NCBI GenBank assembly: GCA_009746045.1
Contig: RPFO01000649.1
Location: 41,001-105,000 of the forward strand
Length of the DNA: 64,000 bases
Direction of reading: 5' to 3'
DNA from: Mesostigma viride
Taxonomy: Eukaryota; Streptophyta; Mesostigmatophyceae; Mesostigmatales; Mesostigmataceae
Position 1 is the first letter of the stretch; the number at the start of each line of letters is the position of its first letter. Of the stretch, positions 14,401 through 26,100 are shown in pieces. The position numbers and the translations under genes are program-made. Under the pieces are notes generated by a model. That model had not been told where the DNA came from and ran no database searches. It was given only the letters and a program-made list of their open reading frames with translations.

Positions 14401-17287
14401 ACGTTGGGTTGATGCGATGCATCCGGGGGGCCAAACTTGATGGCGTGGACCCAACGAAAGCAATCAATACTGACTGGATGACTGTACTTGTCCGCTCGTG
14501 CAGTGCCGTACACGGTACACCATGACAGCACACATACCGGCCACGAGCCAGGCATGCCACCGGTCCGCTATCGCTGTGCCTGGTTGTAGTGCAGTCCAGT
14601 ACACTAAACCCTAAACTGTTAAGTGCGCATACCTGCAGGCTCTTGTCCCTCAGTGACGGGTGGGGCGAGCGTGCGCACTCCACCACACACTCGAGGCGCT
14701 CCATGAAGAACGCCCCGACCTGCTCGTACGCACGCTGGGCCGCAGCACGCGCCTCGCCCTCGCCGGACCCTGGCGGTGGCGGGCGCAGCAAGGCCTCCAG
14801 CACGCACATGGCTTTCAGCCGCACCTGGGTGGGGGGAGGAGGAGGGGCGCAAGGGGAGGGGCAAGGGGAGGGGCAAGCGGAGGGGCCAGGGCAGGTGCAA
14901 GGGCAGGTGCAAAAGGGGGGGGCAGGGGAGGGGGCGAGGGGAGGGGGCAAGGGGAGGGCCAGGAGCGAGGGAGGTGCAGACGGACAAAGGGAGAGTGGGT
15001 CACAAGCGGTAGGTGCAGAGGGAGGTTGTGACGGAGGCAGCAAGCGGCACCTTTGAAGTCAGCAACCAGCGCCTCTTTGGAGAGAAAGCGAGCACAAACA
15101 CCCCACAGGTCAATATTGCTTTTGTCAAAGACAAACAGAGTGGGAGCCGAACATAAAAACCTTGCCTCCACAAATTCTCTGACCCCCACGTCGGAACCTT
15201 GCCCACACATACGACATTTGTCCTGCCCATGAAACCCCCGCCCGCACCTACGACATTTGTCCTGCCGATGACCCCCCCACCCGCACATACGACATTTGTC
15301 CTGCCGATGACCCCCCCGCCCGCACCTACGACATTTGTCCTGCCCATTGACCCCCCGCCCGCACCTACGACATTTGTCCTGACCATGGAGCGCGGGACGT
15401 TGGATGTCCCATGAAAACACGGGGTGGTCCACCTATACCCAACAGGGGAGCTGACCCCTGTGCCCGCCCGCCCGCCCGCACACTTACTTACGCGGCGACC
15501 ACTCAGCGAAGAAAACAGCGGGCTGCGCCGAGAGCCATCCTCCAGCAACAGAAATCATGTGCTGCACCCCCTATCTCTATGCACCCCATTTGGTATGCAT
15601 GATGCAAGCCGCAGGTCTTGTGGGTTGCCCCAACGAAAGAGGTGTACACCCCACGCCCGCGGTGGTGGCGGCGGTGATGGCCCGGGCTGCCTTCCCCTAC
15701 ACATCCCTGCCTTCCCTTATGGACACTCTATCCCCACCGCAAGAAACTCTCCCCCACTTCTGGGCAAGGTACCCCCACCACTGGGTGATGCTGCCCCCCC
15801 CCCCTCCCCGCCCCCTCCCCCACCTCCTCTAGTCTCCTGCGCCTGCCGCGCTGGCCCAAAGCACCGCGCCCTCTACGTCCACGTCGCGGTCCACGCAGGC
15901 ATGGCTGCAAACCCCACCTGCCCATTCCGCGCCCTCTACCTGCCCTTTTTGCGCCCTCTACCTGCCCATCCCGCGCCCTCTACCTGCCCTTTTGCGCCCT
16001 CTACCTGCCCTTTTTGTGCCCTCTACCTGCCCTTTTTGCGCCCTCTACCTGCCCTTTCCGCGCCCTCTACCTGCCCTTTTTGCGCTCTCACCTGCCAGGT
16101 GCACCCTTTACCTGCTCCTATTGTGCCCTCACCTGGATAAACTCAACTACTGGCCTGCCCCTCACCTGCCAGTTGCGCCCCGTCAGCTTGCTCTCTATCG
16201 CGGCCGCCAGCACCTCCGCGTCCAGCGATGCTGCCGCCTGCACCAGCAGCCGTAACGCCTCGCGGCTCGGCTGCGCCCTCACGCCACCTGGCGCCGTGAC
16301 GTTGTTCACCAGACGCGCCTCCTCTGTGACCGCCTCACCACCGCTGGCCTCGCTGTACCCGCCGCCAAAGTAGGCGTCGCCGCTGGCAGATGTCACGCCG
16401 CCGCCAGATGTCGCCGGGCCACTGGCCGCGGGGCTGTACTCCGGCAGCTCCTGCTGCGGGGAGTATCCGCTGTACGAGTCGCTGCTGCGGTTGGCATAGG
16501 AGTCGCCGCGCGTGGCGTCGGAGGAGGTGCCGCGGGCGGACCAGGTGAAGTTGATGCCGGAGGAGGCGGTCGCGTTGGTGGGCTGGCTGAACTTGCCGCT
16601 GAGGGAGGTGAGCTTGGAGAAGATCGGGTTGCCAAAGCCGACAATGCCACCCGACGATGACCTGGCGCCTGAGTCGCTGCCAGATGGCGCAGGGCCGCCG
16701 TACTCGCTGCTACCGAAGCCTTGGATGCGGGACTTTACGGCGCTAGCGGCGGCGTCGGTGCCGGACGGGGCCGCCTGCTCCTCGAAGATGGCAGCGAGGG
16801 CATCCTTGGCGGTATCACGGACGGCTTTGTTCAATGCATCTCCGCGCAACTCCTCTTGCACGCCCTTGAACTGCAGCATCGCCCGCACGGCAGCGACGTG
16901 GCGCTGCATCCCCTTGCGAAACGTGGTGTCTTTGCGGCATACCACTTTAATGATGCGGAGCACCTGCATTATGCAGATAAGTGGGTTTAAGAAAAGCAAA
17001 TGGTACCTTATATAAGTTCGGGAAAGGCAGAAACACATTCCGTGCAACGGGGGGAAAGCATAAACAACAGTTGTCTTTCTGTCTGCATTGAGATTGCTAA
17101 CCTTCTGCTTTATAATAGGAGACTCCTTGTTCATCCGCTTTATAAGATAGTCCTGTATGTCCTTAACGACATCAGGAGAGGAGGCTTTCACAAGGTCGCA
17201 GATCTCATCGAGGACGTATACGGGGGTGACACTGTCGTCGGCACTTGTCGCGCTATTCAATAGGCGCAGCCTCCGAAATGCCTCCAT
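5428..17287 (-). CDS. MTV1: MTV1/tepsin-like ENTH-VHS protein (AP-4 accessory factor)
   Basis: Seven exons on the minus strand: 17287-17102, 16963-16166, 14824-14633, 13930-13790, 12860-12640, 11154-10757, 6020-5464. All phases join, giving at least 831 residues. Residues 1 to about 130 form an ENTH domain (CDLVKASSPDV, KQKVLRIIKVVC, GDALNKAVRDTAKDAL), followed by RIQGFG, as in plant MTV1 and animal tepsin. About 300-425 is the second, VHS-like helical domain. The tail is low complexity with DIFSGMKV (540-547) and GLFEGMSL (577-584), matching the AP-4 beta-ear consensus, then a GYP-GM repeat, DPFSF and DVFDF. Family members bind AP-4 vesicles at the trans-Golgi network and aid vacuolar sorting. 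The start at 17287 is the first Met of the conserved frame; the family usually has about 8 more residues, so an upstream exon is possible. The end is either a stop at 5428 by read-through or a further exon after a good donor (GTGAGT) at 5463. Confidence 0.85.
6139..10066. repeat. 24/22-bp satellite array in MTV1-like intron
   Basis: About 170 tandem units with core ACACTATCATCACGGT. Units come in two lengths, 24 bp (three CA before the core) and 22 bp (two CA), intermixed irregularly. Point variants recur (CGACAC, TACCATC, CAATC). The array fills most of the 4.7 kb intron between the exons at 10757 and 6020 and ends about 118 bp before the splice acceptor. The open frames over it are a by-product of the repeat and are not genes. 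Confidence 0.97.
12290..12610. repeat. AT-rich tandem repeat of about 60-70 bp
   Basis: About five imperfect units, each with TATACTTAGGTCTTATACAG, then ACACTACATACTATACACCA and CTATAGAGTACTACT. Unit length varies because ATATGCT is duplicated in some copies. It sits in the MTV1-like intron between the exons at 12640 and 11154. Confidence 0.9.
13071..13600. repeat. 10-bp minisatellite (CCCACAACCA)n
   Basis: 53 units, nearly perfect apart from two variants at the left end (CCTCCCACGA). It lies in the 929-bp MTV1-like intron between the exons at 13790 and 12860. The transcribed (minus) strand is TGGTTGTGGG, so the pre-mRNA is G/U-rich here. Confidence 0.97.
15195..15410. repeat. Minisatellite of about 39-42 bp, five copies
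   Basis: Five copies containing ACGACATTTGTCCTGCC followed by a C-rich spacer. Located in the 1341-bp MTV1-like intron between the exons at 16166 and 14824. The same intron also has a G-rich GGGGAGGGGCAAG tract at 14830-14960. Confidence 0.9.
15915..16115. repeat. Minisatellite of about 20-22 bp
   Basis: About nine imperfect units of GCCCTCTACCTGCCCTTTTT, in the same MTV1-like intron and ending about 50 bp before the exon that ends at 16166. Confidence 0.9.
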
Positions 17288-17689
17288 GAGGATACACTGC
17301 GGCTGCACAAGCCTCCCAACCTGGCAACACTCCCAACCTTTTCGCTTCACGCCAAGCAATCTGCGGCGAACCCAGCGATGGCGATTCGGAAGTAACCAAA
17401 ATTACTTAATCAGGCTGGCCAAACCTGGCAGCTGGTGGCATCGCTGATGCGACGCTAATTAGTGTTCCACACCGGGGTCTCGTATTTGTTCAAGACCTCA
17501 AGTCGAGAGATTCCGCGTTGCGTTGGTACACCTGTAAAGGCGGGACGTGGCATGCACCCCATTATACAGTACAGTAGTGTACAGTACTGTATAACAGAGG
17601 CGGTGAGAATACCATGCCCCCCAGGTATGCTCCCATGTCCCCCTCACCAAATCACAAATTTCCGTATACGGAAATTTTGTCCATCATTA
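17288..17689. promoter_or_regulatory. Upstream region of the MTV1-like gene
   Basis: About 400 bp between the first recognised MTV1-like codon and the TIR element. It should hold the promoter and any upstream exon of the minus-strand gene. An 18-bp perfect palindrome, ATTTCCGTATACGGAAAT, lies at about 17658-17675. No TATA box is convincing. Confidence 0.35.
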
Positions 17690-17728
17690 TTTTCCGGGTA
17701 AATGGGTATTTTTATTAACCAACAGGAA

Positions 17729-18143
17729 TATCGTTAGGTGAAGGGGTACCACGTATCGACCAGCTGGTTACCCAATGTGTGTAGTCTGATAGGTGATATG
17801 TTTAGAAGGTTGTCAGTCATTATTCGCTGAAACTGACACATGTTATTTAGTTAGTTAGTTGTATATCCCACGCCGCACATGGGCAGCAGAGGCCAGAGAG
17901 TCGATAGTAGCCGAGGGCCGGTATTTTTTTGTTGTTGTTGTTGCCCACGCCGCACATGGGCAGCAGAGATTTGGAAACGGCCGACGGGCCGAGGGCCAGG
18001 ATAACTGACTGTCAGGGCACTGACTGTGGGCAACAACAACAACAGCAGTTCAACATGACTGACCTTGAATCCTTGACAGTCCTTGACTGGCCCAGCTGGG
18101 TAACCAGCTGGTCGATACGTGGTACCTCTTAACCTAACGATAC
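17729..18143. repeat. Nested foldback sequence
   Basis: The left arm (17729-17774) contains GGGTACCACGTATCGACCAG. The right arm (18097-18143) is its near-complete inverse. Between them are a further inverted pair (GTTGTTGTTGTTGCCCA versus its complement at about 18027-18045) and a direct repeat of ACGCCGCACATGGGCAGCAG (17869 and 17946). It looks like a foldback element inside the larger TIR element. Confidence 0.7.
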
Positions 18144-18156
18144 TCTTATCCTTAAG

Positions 18157-19400
18157 TGTATTAAAAAACAACTCTCTGCTTGGAGTTCCGGTGAAAAACG
18201 CAGGGGAAGTGGCGCGGGGCGGGTAGTTCCGGTGGCAAACGCAGGGGAAGTGGCGCGGGGGGGGGGAGCGGCCTCTGAGAAGTAAGGAATACTAAGCGAA
18301 AATGCCACGTAGGGGCACAAAGAGAGACTGAACTGAATCGTACTGAGTTACCGCGAATGAGGGGAAGAAGGGCTAGGGGAGGGAAAGGAGTAGCGACGAA
18401 TCGAGTGAACTGGAGACGAAAATGGGTCGTGGGGTGCCCGGAGCTGAGCTGTTCGAAGAGACGGGAAGACTCCTCGGGCTTGGGGGAGGATGAGAGTAGC
18501 AGCGAATAGAAGGAAAGGGAAACTGCTTGGGCGAGGGTAGTTCCGGTGGCAAACGCAGGGGAAGTGGCGCGGGGGGGGGAGCGGCCTCTGAGAAGTAAGG
18601 AATACTAAGCGAAAATGCCAAGTAGTAAGCGTATTAAAAAACAACTCTCTGCTTGGGCGAGGGTAGTTCCGGTGGCAAACGCAGGGGAAGTGGCGCGGGG
18701 GGGGGGAGCGGCCTCTGAGAAGTAAGGAATACTAAGCGAAAATGCCACGTAAAGTGTATTAAAAAACAACTCTCTGCTTGGAGTTCCGGTGAAAAACGCA
18801 GGGGAAGTGGCGCGGGGCGGGTAGTTCCGGTGGCAAACGCAGGGGAAGTGGCGCGGGGGGGGGGGAGCGGCCTCTGAGAAGTAAGGAATACTAAGCGAAA
18901 ATGCCACGTAGGGGCACAAAGAGAGACTGAACTGAATCGTACTGAGTTACCGCGAATGAGGGGAAGAAGGGCTAGGGGAGGGAAAGGAGTAGCGACGAAT
19001 CGAGTGAACTGGAGACGAAAATGGGTCGTGGGGTGCCCGGAGCTGAGCTGTTCGAAGAGACGGGAAGACTCCTCGGGCTTGGGGGAGGATGAGAGTAGCA
19101 GCGAATAGAAGGAAAGGGAAACTGCTTGGGCGAGGGTAGTTCCGGTGGCAAACGCAGGGGAAGTGGCGCGGGGGGGGGGAGCGGCCTCTGAGAAGTAAGG
19201 AATACTAAGCGAAAATGCCAAGTAGTAAGCGTATTAAAAAACAACTCTCTGCTTGGGCGAGGGTAGTTCCGGTGGCAAACGCAGGGGAAGTGGCGCGGGG
19301 GGGGGGAGCGGCCTCTGAGAAGTAAGGAATACTAAGCGAAAATGCCACGTAGGGGCACAAAGAGAGACTGAACTGAATCGTACTGAGTTACCGCGAATGA
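18157..19400. repeat. Tandem duplication of about 599 bp with sub-repeats
   Basis: The block starting ATTAAAAAACAACTCTCTGC at about 18161 starts again at about 18760, and a truncated third version begins near 19230. Each block itself repeats a shorter module (GTTCCGGTGGCAAACGCAGG ... GAAGTAAGGAATACTAAGCG). Homopolymer G runs vary from 7 to 10 between copies. No gene is recognised in it. Confidence 0.9.
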
Positions 19401-19670
19401 GGGGAAGAAGGGCTAGGGGAGGGAAAGGAGTAGCGACGAATCGAGTGAATTGGAGACGAAAATGGGTCGTGGCCCGTGGGGTGCCCGGAACTGAGAGCTG
19501 TTCGAAGAATCGGCGGTGGGCTGCCGGGGTGTGGGGGGGTCCGTTTTGGGTGGGGGGGTGCGGGGGTGCGGGGTGCGGAGAATCGGCGGTGGGGGAAAAG
19601 CTGACGCGTACGCGTCGGCTTGGGGGGGGGGGCTTGTTGGTTACTAAAAAATACCCATTTACCCGGAAAA

Positions 19671-20199
19671 AACCTTGACTGGCCCTCAATTACTGCTGAC
19701 AACAACATCGGTCAACAGGCCAGGGCATCATGCCTTGCATATCGTGCATAAAGCGCGCCGAGAGACGAGATGCGCGGATGGCGGGTCGGCAGAGAGCTGA
19801 CACGTGGCGAGCAGGACGCACGCGGGAGCTTGCCACTTGCCAGTTGCCACCATGGTTGTGCACAGAAGGTATACACACGTGCGGGCTTCCTTGCACAAAT
19901 CTGACGTCCAAAACTGGTTTGCATGCACCTGGTGCCATATTAATAGAGAACGGCGCATTCTTCGCAGCCTGCAAAGGGGGCAAATCAGCTTACGTGTAAT
20001 TGCTAGTGCTCAATAAATGCTCATGCTTGAATTGCTAGCGCTACCGCCTAAATAGATTAACATTAAATGGTAGGCTACATGTTCTTGAAGCTGGGGCACT
20101 ATTCCGAACTGGTTAGTGGGCTGCCCACGGATATATCATGGGCAACCGCTTTGTGATGAGGCTGTTTGTTACTGAGCACGTCTGCGCCTTGACACGTCA
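19671..20199. promoter_or_regulatory. Upstream region of the DCAF4-like gene
   Basis: About 530 bp between the right TIR and the proposed start codon. It should contain the DCAF4-like promoter and 5' UTR. No TATA box or other defined element can be assigned by eye. Confidence 0.3.
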
Positions 20200-23100
20200 A
20201 TGAACGCAGGTACGACGAGCGCTTCCTAGCACACCACTTGTCCTTGTGCAAAATTGAACAGCATATGCGGTGGTTGAACCCCGAAAGTGCGTGTTAAAGC
20301 CCGAGAGTGCGTGCACACTCGTAGTTTGATGTGACGCACCAGCAGGTGCAAGGAAGTCCAGTAGTATTCACCCATTAGAACCTATGCTACGCGGAAACTT
20401 GGCAGCAGCTCGTAGATGCTGGCACGTGAAGAACCTTTTGCACGTAGCTGCAAAACCTACCCAAAACTTACTCGAAAAATCTCGGTTGGTTGTGTTTGAG
20501 ACTAATGATACGTAGACTCCAATTCTACGTTCTCCCGTGGCTGGCGCAGATATTCCTGGATTCTATTATGATCCCGAAAGGAACCGGTATTTCCCTATAA
20601 GCACAAGGAACCCAGCTGCGGGTGTTCCAGCTCCCCCTGGGGCGTCAGGCACCTCCCGACCCGGGCCTGTCCCCTCTCCTCAAGACGATGAGCCCCTGGG
20701 CTTTCCTCCTTCCTTCTATCGACTGCTCAAGGCGCGGGAGATAGGCTTTTCTGCTGGGGAACGCACCCACCGGGATGCACCCTGCGGCCCACCCTCCAAG
20801 CATGGTCCACCCTCCCAGCATGGCCGACTATCCAGTCATGGTCTACCGTCCCATGGTGGCACGCCGTCCAAGCATGACCTATGCCCCCATCGTGGTCCAC
20901 CGTCGCAGCATGGCCAGCAAGCCGAGCGTGGCCGGCCGGCCTCTGCCAGGCCCTCCAGTACCAGTAGCGACGCGCGTACTGCTGGCGCCCCGCGTTCCTC
21001 GTACCACCTGTCCGCGAGGCATACCTCTCGAGGCTTTTGCGCCACGTGCATCGACTCCTTGGCATCACGCACATCGGTGAGGACGCACATGGGTGGTAGA
21101 TTGGTATGGCTTAGGAGGGGTAGGCGTTCGGGGATGGATGGGTGTCGGCGAGGAGGGATGGGTGTCGAGGGGTGGATGGGTGCAGCGGGTGCGGGATGGA
21201 TATAGCTGAGGATGGGTGCCGGAGTGTCGGTGGTGGTCGCGGTTTCCCGCGCTGCCGTCCGTTTCTAGAGGCGCCCTTCCCTCGGTGCCCACTCCCTTTC
21301 TCGTCCGCCTCTCACCCCTGTGTTGCGGCGCCCTTCCCTCGGTGCCCACTCCCTTTCTCGTCCGCCTCTCACCCCTGTGTTGCGGCGCCCTTCCCTCGGT
21401 GCCCACTCCCTTTCTCGTCCGCCTCTCACCCCTGTGTTGCGGCGCCCTTCCCTCGGTGCCCACTCCCTTTCTCGTCCGCCTCTCACCCCTGTGTTGTGGC
21501 GCCCTTCCCTCGGTGCCCACTCCCTTTCTCGTCCGCCTCTCACCCCTGTGTTGCGGCGCCCTTCCCTCGGTGCCCACTCCCTTTCTCGTCCGCCTCTCAC
21601 CCCTGTGTTGCGGCGCCCTTCCCTCGGTGCCCACTCCCTTTCTCGTCCGCCTCTCACCCCTGTGTTGCGGCGCCCTTCCCTCGGTGCCCACTCCCTTTCT
21701 CGTCCGCCTCTCACCCCTGTGTTGCGGCGCCTTCCCTCGGTGCCCACTCCCTTTCTCGTCCGCCTCTCACCCCTGTGTTGCGGCGCCCTTCCCTCACTGC
21801 CCACTCCCTTTCTCGTCCGCCTCTCACCCCTGTGTTGCGGCGCCCTTCCCTCGGTGCCCACTCCCTTTCTCGTCCGCCTCTCACCCCTGTGTTGCGGCGC
21901 CCTTCCCTCGGTGCCCACTCCCTTTCTCGTCCGCCTCTCACCCCTGTGTTGCGGCGCCCTTCCCTCGGTGCCCACTCCCTTTCTCGTCCGCCTCTCACCC
22001 CTGTGTTGCGGCGCCCTTCCCTCGGTGCCCACTCCCTTTCTCGTCCGCCTCTCACCCCTGTGTTGCGGCGCCCTTCCCTCGGTGCGCACTCCCTTTCTCG
22101 TCCGCCTCTCACCCCTGTGTTGTGGCGCCCTTCCCTCGGTGCCCACTCCCTTTCTCGTCCGCCTCTCACCCCTGTGTTGTGGCGCCCTTCCCTCGGTGCC
22201 CACTCCCTTTCTCGTCCGCCTCTCACCCCTGTGTTGCGGCGCCCTTCCCTCGGTGCCCACTCCCTTTCTCGTCCGCCTCTCACCCCTGTGTTGCGGCGCC
22301 CTTCCCTCGGTGCCCACTCCCTTTCTCGTCCGCCTCTCACCCCTGTGTTGTGGCGCCCTTCCCTCGGTGCCCACTCCCTTTCTCGTCCGCCTCTCACCCC
22401 TGTGTTGCGGCGCCCTTCCCTCGGTGCGCACTCCCTTTCTCGTCCGCCTCTCACCCCTGTGTTGCGGCGCCCTTCCCTCAGTGCCCACTCCCTTTCTCGT
22501 CCGCCTCTCACCCCTGTGTTGTGGCGCCCTTCCCTCGGTGCCCACTCCCTTTCTCGTCCGCCTCTCACCCCTGTGTTGTGGCGCCCTTCCCTCGGTGCCC
22601 ACTCCCTTTCTCGTCCGCCTCTCACCCCTGTGTTGCGGCGCCCTTCCCTCGGTGCCCACTCCCTTTCTCGTCCGCCTCTCACCCCTGTGTTGCGGCGCCC
22701 TTCCCTCGGTGCCCACTCCCTTTCTCGTCCGCCTCTCACCCCTGTGTTGTGGCGCCCTTCCCTCGGTGCCCACTCCCTTTCTCGTCCGCCTCTCACCCCT
22801 GTGTTGCGGCGCCCTTCCCTCGGTGCCCACTCCCTTTCTCGTCCGCCTCTCACCCCTGTGTTGCGGCGCCCTTCCCTCGGTGCCCACTCCCTTTCTCGTC
22901 CGCCTCTCACCCCTGTGTTGCGGCGCCCTTCCCTCGGTGCCCACTCCCTTTCTCGTCCGCCTCTCACCCCTGTGTTGCGGCGCCCTTCCCTCGGTGCCCA
23001 CTCCCTTTCTCGTCCGCCTCTCACCCCTGTGTTGCGGCGCCCTTCCCTCGGTGCCCACTCCCTTTCTCGTCCGCCTCTCACCCCTGTGTTGCGGCGCCCT

Positions 23101-26100
23101 TCCCTCGGTGCCCACTCTCGTCCGCCTCTCACCCCTGTGTTGTGGCGCCCTTCCCTCGGTGCCCACTCCCTTTCTCGTCCGCCTCTCACCCCTGTGTTGT
23201 GGCGCCCTTCCCTCGGTGCCCACTCCCTTTCTCGTCCGCCTCTCACCCCTGTGTTGCGGCGCCCTTCCCTCGGTGCCCACTCCCTTTCTCCTCTGCCTCT
23301 CACCCCTGTGTTGCGGCGCCCTTCCCTCGGTGCCCACTCTCCTCCGCCTCTCACCCCTGTGTTGCGGCGCCCTTCCCTCGGTGCCCACTCCCTTTCTCGT
23401 CCGCCTCTCACCCCTGTGTTGAGGCGCCCTTCCCTCGGTGCCCACTCCCTTTCTCGTCCGCCTCTCACCCCTGTGTTGCGGCGCCCTTCCCTCGGTGCCC
23501 ACTCCCTTTCTCGTCCGCCTCTCACCCCTGTGTTGCGGCGCCCTTCCCTCGGTGCCCACTCCCTTTCTCCTCCGCCTCTCACCCCTGTGTTGCGGCGCCC
23601 TTCCCTCGGTGCCCACTCCCTTTCTCGTCCGCCTCTCACCCCTGTGTTGTGGCGCCCTTCCCTCGGTGCCCACTCCCTTTCTCCTCCGCCTCTCACCCCT
23701 GTGTTGTGGCGCCCTTCCCTCGGTGCCCACTCCCTTTCTCGTCCGCCTTCACCCCTGTGTTGCGGCGCCCTTCCCTCGGTGCCCACTCCCTTTCTCCTCC
23801 GCCTCTCACCCCTGTGTTGCGGCGCCCTTCCCTCGGTGCCCACTCCCTTTCTCGTCCGCCTCTCACCCCTGTGTTGCGGCGCCCTTCCCTCGGTGCCCAC
23901 TCCCTTTCTCCTCCGCCTCTCACCCCTGTGTTGTGGCGCCCTTCCCTCGGTGCCCACTCCCTTTCTCGTCCGCCTCTCACCCCTGTGTTGCGGCGCCCTT
24001 CCCTGGTGCCCACTCCCTTTCTCGTCCGCCTCTCACCCCTGTGTTGCGGCGCCCTTCCCTCGGTGCCCACTCCCTTTCTCGTCCGCCTCTCACCCCTGTG
24101 TTGTGGCGCCCTTCCCTCGGTGCCCACTCCCTTTCTCGTCCGCCTCTCACCCCTGTGTTGTGGCGCCCTTCCCTCGGTGCCCACTCCCTTTCTCGTCCGC
24201 CTCTCACCCCTGTGTTGCGGCGCCCTTCCCTCGGTGCGCACTCCCTTTCTCGTCCGCCTCTCACCCCTGTGTTGTGGCGCCCTTCCCTCGGTGCCCACTC
24301 CCTTTCTCGTCCGCCTCTCACCCCTGTGTTGTGGCGCCCTTCCCTCGGTGCCCACTCCCTTTCTCGTCCGCCTCTCACCCCTGTGTTGCGGCGCCCTTCC
24401 CTCGGTGCCCACTCCCTTTCTCGTCCGCCTCTCACCCCTGTGTTGCGGCGCCCTTCCCTCGGTGCCCACTCCCTTTCTCGTCCGCCTCTCACCCCTGTGT
24501 TGTGGCGCCCTTCCCTCGGTGCCCACTCCCTTTCTCGTCCGCCTCTCACCCCTGTGTTGTGGCGCCCTTCCCTCGGTGCCCACTCCCTTTCTCGTCCGCC
24601 TCTCACCCCTGTGTTGCGGCGCCCTTCCCTCGGTGCCCACTCCCTTTCTCGTCCGCCTCTCACCCCTGTGTTGCGGCGCCCTTCCCTCGGTGCCCACTCC
24701 CTTTCTCGTCCGCCTCTCACCCCTGTGTTGTGGCGCCCTTCCCTCGGTGCCCACTCCCTTTCTCGTCCGCCTCTCACCCCTGTGTTGCGGCGCCCTTCCC
24801 TCGGTGCCCACTCCCTTTCTCGTCCGCCTCTCACCCCTGTGTTGCGGCGCCCTTCCCTCGGTGCCCACTCCCTTTCTCGTCCGCCTCTCACCCCTGTGTT
24901 GCGGCGCCCTTCCCTCGGTGCCCACTCCCTTTCTCGTCCGCCTCTCACCCCTGTGTTGTGGCGCCCTTCCCTCGGTGCCCACTCCCTTTCTCGTCCGCCT
25001 CTCACCCCTGTGTTGCGGCGCCCTTCCCTCGGTGCCCACTCCCTTTCTCGTCCGCCTCTCACCCCTGTGTTGCGGCGCCCTTCCCTCGGTGCCCACTCTC
25101 GTCCGCCTCTCACCCCTGTGTTGTGGCGCCCTTCCCTCGGTGCCCACTCCCTTTCTCGTCCGCCTCTCACCCCTGTGTTGTGGCGCCCTTCCCTCGGTGC
25201 CCACTCCCTTTCTCGTCCGCCTCTCATTCCTGTGTTGCGGCGCCCTTCCCTCGGTGCCCACTCCCTTTCTCCTCTGCCTCTCACCCCTGTGTTGTGGCGC
25301 CCTTCCCTCGGTGCCCACTCTCCTCCGCCTCTCACCCCTGTGTTGCGGCGCCCTTCCCTCGGTGCCCACTCCCTTTCTCGTCCGCCTCTCACCCCTGTGT
25401 TGCGGCGCCCTTCCCTCGGTGCCCACTCCCTTTCTCGTCCGCCTCTCACCCCTGTGTTGCGGCGCCCTTCCCTCGGTGCCCACTCCCTTTCTCGTCCGCC
25501 TCTCACCCCTGTGTTGCGGCGCCCTTCCCTCGGTGCCCACTCCCTTTCTCCTCCGCCTCTCACCCCTGTGTTGCGGCGCCCTTCCCTCGGTGCCCACTCC
25601 CTTTCTCGTCCGCCTCTCACCCCTGTGTTGCGTCGCCCTTCCCTCGGTGCCCACTCCCTTTCTCCTCCGCCTCTCACCCCTGTGTTGTGGCGCCCTTCCC
25701 TCGGTGCCCACTCCCTTTCTCGTCCGCCTCTCACCCCTGTGTTGCGGCGCCCTTCCCTCGGTGCCCACTCCCTTTCTCCTCCGCCTCTCACCCCTGTGTT
25801 GCGGCGCCCTTCCCTCGGTGCCCACTCCCTTTCTCCTCCGCCTCTCACCCCTGTGTTGCGGCGCCCTTCCCTCGGTGCCCACTCCCTTTCTCCTCCGCCT
25901 CTCACCCCTGTGTTGTGGCGCCCTTCCCTCGGTGCCCACTCCCTTTCTCCTCCGCCTCTCACCCCTGTGTTGAGGCGCCCTTCCCTCGGTGCCCACTCCC
26001 TTTCTCGTCCGCCTCTCACCCCTGTGTTGCGGCGCCCTTCCCTCGGTGCCCACTCCCTTTCTCCTCCGCCTCTCACCCCTGTGTTGCGGCGCCCTTCCCT

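Larger units (their letters stand above)
17690..19670. mobile_element. TIR-bounded element between the two divergent genes
   Basis: The two ends are inverted repeats of about 38 bp: left TTTTCCGGGTAAATGGGTAT from 17690, right its complement ending at about 19670. Past that core both continue as TTTTT, then TTAACCAACA or GTAACCAACA. No transposase is seen, so it would be non-autonomous. Inside are a second inverted repeat pair (17729-17774 and 18097-18143) and a tandem duplication of about 599 bp. A clear target-site duplication was not found. Related end sequences (TTTTCCAGGTAAATAGGTG) occur at 61655-61691 and 61839-61875. Confidence 0.7.

Noticed and set aside
17102..17359. Start of the ENTH protein at 17359
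   Set aside because: The extra 24 residues (with VKRKGWECCQ) do not resemble the family N-terminus, and a possible acceptor (GCCGCAG) lies just before the conserved part. Met at 17287 or an upstream exon is more likely.
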